Positions 59,392 through 64,000 of a stretch of DNA of 64,000 nucleotides are shown here, in pieces. The notes under the pieces are model-generated. The model had not been told where the DNA came from. It saw only the letters and a program-made list of their open reading frames with translations, and ran no database searches. How positions within the stretch are numbered: position 1 is the first letter of the stretch; every line of letters begins with the position of its first letter. The position numbers and the translations under genes were made by a program. The stretch is from Lachnospiraceae bacterium XBB1006 (GTDB lineage Bacteria > Bacillota > Clostridia > Lachnospirales > Lachnospiraceae): NCBI GenBank assembly GCA_900115795.1, contig FOXT01000015.1, forward strand, positions 1 to 64,000, written 5' to 3'.

Positions 59392-60738
59392 ATGTTACCA
59401 AAAGAATTCGAAGAGAGAATGCAGAATTTGTTGAAAGAGGACTACCAGGCGTTTATTGCCAGTATGGAAGGAAAGCGACACTATGCCCTTAGATTGAATG
59501 CTTTAAAGAAGGAAGGGGCGGACGTGGAAGCGTTACTTGGTTTAGAACACCACTGCGTGTTATGGGAACCACTTGGACGCTACTATAAGGAAGAGGATAA
59601 GCCTGGAAAACATGCGTTGCACGAGGCTGGAGCCTATTATATACAAGAACCGAGTGCCATGGCGCCGGGAGCGTATTTGGATGCGGCGCCGGGAGAAATG
59701 ATTCTTGATTTGTGTGCGGCGCCGGGAGGAAAAACTACGCAAATTGCGGCAGCGATGCAAGGACAGGGAGTGTTGATTTCCAATGAAATTCATCCGGCAA
59801 GGGCAAAGATTTTATCGGAAAATGTGGAACGAATGGGAATTTGCAATTGTATTGTAACAAACGAAACGCCACAGCACCTGACGGAGATTTTTCATGCGTG
59901 TTTTGATCGTATTATGGTGGATGCGCCCTGCTCCGGTGAGGGAATGTTTCGGAAAAATGATGAGGCCGGACAGCAGTGGAGCGTGGAAAATGTAAAGAAC
60001 TGTGCAGCACGGCAGGCGGAAATACTCGAATGCGCTCACGAAATGCTAAAATCGGGAGGGCGTTTGGTGTACTCTACATGTACCTTTGCTATAGAAGAAA
60101 ATGAAGAGTCGATTGTACGGTTTATCGGACGACATCCGGAGTATACTATAGAAAAGGTGCCCTATTATGAAGGGATGAGTCATGGCTTTTTGCCGGCAGA
60201 AGAAACAATTCGTCTCTTTCCTCACAAGATAGAGGGGGAAGGGCACTTTGTTGCAGTTTTGAAAAAGAACGGAGAGCCTTTAGAAGAGGGAAGTTACCCG
60301 ATAGAAAAATCGTTGCCGGAGAAAGGGATTGCAGATTATCGGCAGTTCGAAAAAGAGGTATTGACAAAAACTATAACCGGTACATTCTTAACGTTTGGAG
60401 AGGAATTGTATGTGGCACCGAAGAAGTGTCCGGCGATGAAAGGGTTGAAAGTTCTTCGCCCGGGACTACATTTGGGAACGCGCAAGAAAGGGCGGTTTGT
60501 ACCGGCGCATGCATTGGCACATGCGTTGGAGTATTCAGACCTCAAACAGACACACCGATGCAATCTTTTGGTGGGAGACGAACGGGTGGAAAAATATTTG
60601 CATGGAGAGACATTTTTAACATCACCATGTGATGGCTTTGTGGTACTGTTTGTGGAGAAGTATCCGTTGGGCTGGGGAAAGTATGCCGGTGGCATGATGA
60701 AGAATCATTATCCGAAGGGACTTCGGACACAGTATTAG
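59392..60738 (+). CDS. RsmF/NOL1-type rRNA (cytosine-C5)-methyltransferase
   Basis: 448 aa. SAM-binding LDLCAAPGGKTTQIA, catalytic motif IV MVDAPCSGEGMF and motif VI YSTCTFAIEENE, giving the two cysteines of RNA m5C enzymes. The C-terminal ~150 residues form an RsmF-like PUA region (LKVLRPGLHLGTRKKGRF). Probable target is 16S rRNA C1407 or a nearby site; not decidable here. Ribosome site GAGAGGA. Confidence 0.9.
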   Translation: MLPKEFEERMQNLLKEDYQAFIASMEGKRHYALRLNALKKEGADVEALLGLEHHCVLWEPLGRYYKEEDKPGKHALHEAGAYYIQEPSAMAPGAYLDAAPGEMILDLCAAPGGKTTQIAAAMQGQGVLISNEIHPARAKILSENVERMGICNCIVTNETPQHLTEIFHACFDRIMVDAPCSGEGMFRKNDEAGQQWSVENVKNCAARQAEILECAHEMLKSGGRLVYSTCTFAIEENEESIVRFIGRHPEYTIEKVPYYEGMSHGFLPAEETIRLFPHKIEGEGHFVAVLKKNGEPLEEGSYPIEKSLPEKGIADYRQFEKEVLTKTITGTFLTFGEELYVAPKKCPAMKGLKVLRPGLHLGTRKKGRFVPAHALAHALEYSDLKQTHRCNLLVGDERVEKYLHGETFLTSPCDGFVVLFVEKYPLGWGKYAGGMMKNHYPKGLRTQY

Positions 60739-60746
60739 GAGGAAGT

Positions 60747-61778
60747 ATGCGGATTATTCATTGCGCAGATTTGCATTTGGATTCTGCAATGACAGGACAA
60801 TTTAGCGAGGAAATTGCATCACAAAGAAGAAAGGAATTGCTACTTTCGTTTGAAGAAATGGTGACATACGCAAGACAACACCAGGTAAAGGCAATTTTGA
60901 TAGCAGGGGATTTGTTTGATTCTCCGAGGGTTTCGGCAAGTACGATAGCGGTTGTTCGGAATGTTATACTTGCAAATCCGGAGATTTCCTTTTACTATTT
61001 GCGTGGAAACCACGATGAAGGTGCTTGTATGGAAAAGGAGCCGGTTCCAAAGAATTTGTTTTTGTTTTCAGAAGAGCCAAAAACCTATTGGTTAGAAGAT
61101 GTAAGTATTACGGGAGTGCAGGGGAAGATTTCTTCAATGACTGTTCCCGGAAACGGTGCGCGCATTGTAATGTTACATGGCATGGATGGAGTAGATTTTT
61201 CGCTAAAAAGGCTGGAGCAGAGTGGAATTGACTACCTGGCTCTGGGGCATTTGCACACCTACCGGACGGGACCATTGGGGGAGCAGGGAATGTATTGCTA
61301 TCCCGGATGTTTATGCGGACGTGGATTTGACGAATGTGGGGAGAAGGGGTTTGTACTTTTAGAAATACAGGGGAGAAGGGTAAGTCATCGCTTTATTCCA
61401 TTTGCAAAACGAAAAGGATGGAAACTTGCAGTAGATATTACCAACGCCACCAATAGCGTGGAGATTTGCGAGTATATAGAACAAGCGGTGAAAGAAATTC
61501 CGAAAGAAGACTATGTATCGATTACGTTGGTGGGTACGGTACCGACGGAGATGGAACCGAATGAAACATATCTTACGATGCGTTTCGCGTCAAGGTTTTC
61601 AGCATTTCAGATAAAAAATGAAACGACACTAAAGTTGGATGAGGAATTGCTTATGAAAGATAAAACCATTCGAGGGGAGTTCTTGCGATTGATTAAAGAA
61701 CAGGAATGGGAAGAAAGTAAGAAACGAGCCATAGCCACGCTGGGGCTACGGGCGATAATGGGAGAGGAATTGGAATGA
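60747..61778 (+). CDS. DNA repair exonuclease, SbcD/YhaO-like phosphoesterase
   Basis: 343 aa. Calcineurin-type motifs: HCADLHLDS, IAGDLFDS, LRGNHDEG, MLHGMDG and LGHLHTY. The length and C-terminal cap fit the YhaO branch. It should form a complex with the following ATPase for DNA-end processing. ATGA overlap with that gene couples the two. AGGAGG site before the ATG. Confidence 0.9.
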   Translation: MRIIHCADLHLDSAMTGQFSEEIASQRRKELLLSFEEMVTYARQHQVKAILIAGDLFDSPRVSASTIAVVRNVILANPEISFYYLRGNHDEGACMEKEPVPKNLFLFSEEPKTYWLEDVSITGVQGKISSMTVPGNGARIVMLHGMDGVDFSLKRLEQSGIDYLALGHLHTYRTGPLGEQGMYCYPGCLCGRGFDECGEKGFVLLEIQGRRVSHRFIPFAKRKGWKLAVDITNATNSVEICEYIEQAVKEIPKEDYVSITLVGTVPTEMEPNETYLTMRFASRFSAFQIKNETTLKLDEELLMKDKTIRGEFLRLIKEQEWEESKKRAIATLGLRAIMGEELE

Positions 61779-63550
61779 GAATTGAATCCTGCTATATTGA
61801 GAATTTTGGCAAGTTTCATCAGGTATCCATGGAATTTTCGGAGAACCTGACGATGCTGGTGAAGGAGAACGGCTGGGGGAAAACAACGTTGGCGGCTTTT
61901 TTAGAGGCGATGTTTTATGGCCTTGCGGCAAATACGAGAGGAGTGCTTGCAGAAAATATGCGCAAACGCTATCAACCCTGGCAGGCCGGGATTTTTGGTG
62001 GAAGTCTTGTATTTGTTTCCCAATGCGGGAGATTTCAAGTGCAACGCCAGTTTGGTATGCGGCCAAAGGAAGATGTTTTTTTACTCATCGATCTGGAAAC
62101 AGGAATGGAGAGCCGGGCCTATTCTGAGAAGTTGGGTGAAGAACTGTTTGGGATGGATCGAACCACTTACCGTTTTACCACTTATTTTCGACAGAAGAAT
62201 ATGCAGTTAGGGAAAACGGATGCGCTGTTTGCGTTGTTGGGGAAACAGGCGACAGAAGAGGACCAGACAGAAGGATTTGAGAAGGCAATCAAGCGTCTTG
62301 ATGATGCGATACGCATTTATAAAAAAACCGGTGGACGGGGAAAAATTGATGAGCTAATCTGCGAAAGAGAGGAATGGACCCACGCACTAGCGCAAGCTTC
62401 CTTTTATGAGGATGAGCCCTTGGTAGGGCAGCAAATTGAGGAGGGGCGTCGTCATTTCGGCGAGTGGTCCCCGGCTAAAATGGAAAGTCAGCAGGAATTG
62501 CTAGAGGAAGGAATATTTCAGTGTGAGGAGTTGGCAAAGCAGGAAAAAGAGATTTCACTGAAGCAGGCGCAATATGAGGTGATTGCGCAATTGGAAGTGA
62601 AACCGCCGAAAATGCAGGAAGTTTCCCGAAGTGAGGGTGGTTATGGATGGCTTTGGATTGCAGCGGTAATTTTTCTGGCGTCCATCCTGTTGGGGATTTG
62701 GGTGTCACCCTTTGGCTTTGCCCTAGCGACGGTCGGTATAGCTTGCCTATGGTTGCATAAGAAGAAGGAAACGGTGCTTGATAAGCGATATCAGCAGGAG
62801 CGACAGAAAGCGAAGGAAGCATGGGAGGAAGCGTATAGTCTTGCAAAAGAAGCGCGGGCATCCGAGCTTGCTCATCGAAAACGGGTGATTGCAGAACTGC
62901 AAGAAGAGAATGCTTCTTTGGAACAGAATATTCGAAATCAACTGGTGCGCTATCATATGGAAGAATCTCACAATTTGATGACTACTTTTGTAATGCTGAA
63001 GGAGGCGTTGTTGAACTATGGTCAGCTATGCGCCAAGCAGGAAGAAGGGCAAAAGGAGAGAAAAATTCAAATTGAGAGACGCCTTGCAGAAGTTGAAGAA
63101 AAAATTGCGCAGGCAAAAGTACATTATGAAGAGCTGTGCCTTACGAAGAAAATGCTAATCGAAGCCAAGGAACGGTATGCCAATCGCTATCTGATGGAGG
63201 CGCGCAAGGGATTTATAGCCTATCAGGAACAGATTTTTGGGGAAGCAAAAGCAACACTGACATCGGATTTGGCCATACAGGTATGGGAGGATGGATTTTA
63301 TCGGGAACTTGCGTATTACAGTGAAGGAACAAAGGATGTGTTGATTCTTTGCGCCCGTCTGGCTTTGGTAGAAGCGATGTTTGAACAGGAAACGCCCTAT
63401 TTGGTATTGGATGATGCATTTAGTGAATTAGACGAAAAGAATCAACAGCGCGTATGCACATTGTTAGAAAAAATGGGGGAAAAACGTCAAATTCTCTGTT
63501 TCAATTGCCGTGCGATGGTTCCCAATGTCAATGCAAAATATACAGAATAA
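61775..63550 (+). CDS. SMC/SbcC-like ATPase, YhaN-like
   Basis: 591 aa. Walker A VKENGWGKTTL near residue 35 (Trp in place of the usual Ala/Ser), long coiled coils, a hydrophobic double helix (~residues 292-330, WLWIAAVIFLASILLGIWV) that could insert in the membrane, signature-like YSEGTKDVLILCARLAL, and Walker B PYLVLDDAFSELD near the C-terminus. YhaN-type proteins have this membrane-segment plan and work with YhaO. Probably a membrane-associated DNA repair or competence factor. Confidence 0.88.
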   Translation: MRIESCYIENFGKFHQVSMEFSENLTMLVKENGWGKTTLAAFLEAMFYGLAANTRGVLAENMRKRYQPWQAGIFGGSLVFVSQCGRFQVQRQFGMRPKEDVFLLIDLETGMESRAYSEKLGEELFGMDRTTYRFTTYFRQKNMQLGKTDALFALLGKQATEEDQTEGFEKAIKRLDDAIRIYKKTGGRGKIDELICEREEWTHALAQASFYEDEPLVGQQIEEGRRHFGEWSPAKMESQQELLEEGIFQCEELAKQEKEISLKQAQYEVIAQLEVKPPKMQEVSRSEGGYGWLWIAAVIFLASILLGIWVSPFGFALATVGIACLWLHKKKETVLDKRYQQERQKAKEAWEEAYSLAKEARASELAHRKRVIAELQEENASLEQNIRNQLVRYHMEESHNLMTTFVMLKEALLNYGQLCAKQEEGQKERKIQIERRLAEVEEKIAQAKVHYEELCLTKKMLIEAKERYANRYLMEARKGFIAYQEQIFGEAKATLTSDLAIQVWEDGFYRELAYYSEGTKDVLILCARLALVEAMFEQETPYLVLDDAFSELDEKNQQRVCTLLEKMGEKRQILCFNCRAMVPNVNAKYTE

Positions 63551-63556
63551 TAGAAC

Positions 63557-63591
63557 AAAAAAGAGTGCAGCAAGTCTGTACTCTTTTTTTA
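63557..63591 (+). terminator. Terminator after the YhaO/YhaN-like pair
   Basis: AAAAGAGTGCAG / CTGTACTCTTTT hairpin (one mismatch) followed by TTT. The nearby TTTACGTAAA is not in phase with any array. Confidence 0.8.
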
Positions 63592-63664
63592 CGTAAAGGT
63601 GTTGCTACTTTTTTTGCCTTTTGATACAATTATTTTGAGAATTTAGAAAAAAGGAGAAGGAAAC

Positions 63665-64000
63665 GTGAAGAATTTTAAGTTTTTATTCCGGTTTGTGAAG
63701 CCACATATGATACGTTATATCATCGGTATTGTTGTGCTTGCAGGCGTGGACTATGCCAGTTTGTTCATTCCGGCGTATACTGGGGAACTCACCGACGGTT
63801 TGACAAATCATACCCTGGATTTGGCGGGTGTAAGGCATTTGATTTTGATGGTCGTCTTATGCGGAATGACGATGGCTGTGGGGCGTTTTTTGTGGAGATA
63901 TTTTCTCTTCGTAACTGCACGTAAGGTGGAATTTGATATTCGAAATCAATTGTTTGCGCACTTAGAAACAATGGATGTGGAATATTATAACGAGCATAAG
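63665..64000 (+). CDS. ABC exporter, N-terminal part, cut by window edge
   Basis: 112 codons from a GTG behind AAAAGGAGAAGG. The sequence begins VKNFKFLFRFVKPHMIRYII and shows two TM helices and the VTARKVEFDIRNQLFAHLE segment typical of the ABC exporter membrane domain. The ATPase half lies beyond the window. Confidence 0.85.
   Translation, partial: MKNFKFLFRFVKPHMIRYIIGIVVLAGVDYASLFIPAYTGELTDGLTNHTLDLAGVRHLILMVVLCGMTMAVGRFLWRYFLFVTARKVEFDIRNQLFAHLETMDVEYYNEHK

Noticed and set aside
63580-63600. TTTACGTAAA as another array
   Set aside because: A single palindrome at the end of a terminator with no second site at 22 or 31-33 bp.

Overview
The window looks like a chromosomal segment from a low-to-medium GC spore-forming member of the Clostridia, most likely Lachnospiraceae. 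The reasons are an alpha/beta-type small acid-soluble spore protein gene, strong AGGAGG ribosome sites, TTG/GTG starts, a 676-residue-class urocanate hydratase, a two-FeoA/FeoB operon with its Cys-rich partner, and a peptidoglycan-binding SpoIID-like protein. This is inferred from protein families; no database was searched.

Layout. 1-0.8 kb: end of an IS3-type transposase gene and a degenerate half-site array. 0.8-3 kb: a small hypothetical gene, an FMN-binding-like membrane protein, thyA and folA. 3-7.5 kb: ilvE, a peptidoglycan-binding protein, a HAD phosphatase, two small hypotheticals and a CYTH protein. 7.5-12.2 kb: palindromic elements, then a polyamine ABC operon potD-(P-II)-potA-potB-potC with a P-II protein of altered T-loop inside it. 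12.2-16.6 kb: an island bracketed by 122-bp direct repeats, holding a transposase remnant, a half-site array and a large secreted surface protein. 16.6-25.1 kb: histidine degradation (hutH, hutU, hutI) with a chemoreceptor and a decayed MerR/ABC locus between the genes. 25.1-27.8 kb: a spore protein, then a LysR regulator divergent from brnQ. 27.8-34.1 kb: a heterodimeric ABC exporter behind an attenuator-like leader, an acetyltransferase, an amidohydrolase and a nitrilase homologue. 34.1-39 kb: an accessory region in which small gene groups alternate with three half-site arrays. 39-49.4 kb: an MFS transporter, TetR plus alpha/beta hydrolase, a beta-CASP nuclease, an EamA transporter, a second chemoreceptor, a cloverleaf mobile-element-like repeat, a TIGR00300 protein, a phosphoesterase and a PanE homologue. 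49.5-52.9 kb: a DtxR-type regulator divergent from feoA-feoA-feoB. 53-64 kb: trmO, radical SAM, HTH-TPR regulator, SprA-like protein, CBS pyrophosphatase, siroheme/ferredoxin protein, rRNA methyltransferase, an SbcD/SbcC-like (YhaO/YhaN-like) pair, and the start of an ABC exporter cut by the window edge.

The most unusual signal is a family of intergenic arrays at about 0.42-0.70, 12.74-13.09, 34.28-34.60, 35.66-36.02 and 38.65-38.96 kb. Each is built from 8-bp half-sites of the type TTACGTGC and its inverse GCACGTAA, placed about 31.5 bp apart (three helical turns), or 22 bp (two turns) at some places. Most of the sequence between half-sites is divergent. In the 12.7-kb array the half-sites change in matched pairs, so inverted pairing is under selection. 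The arrays repeatedly lie next to truncated or partial genes. I do not recognise this family; recombination sites, protein-binding arrays and structured RNA are all open.

Other points of interest are two leader-peptide/terminator arrangements (before hutH and before the ABC exporter), a second metal-regulator operator inside the feo operon, and an ASCH-RibD_C fusion protein.
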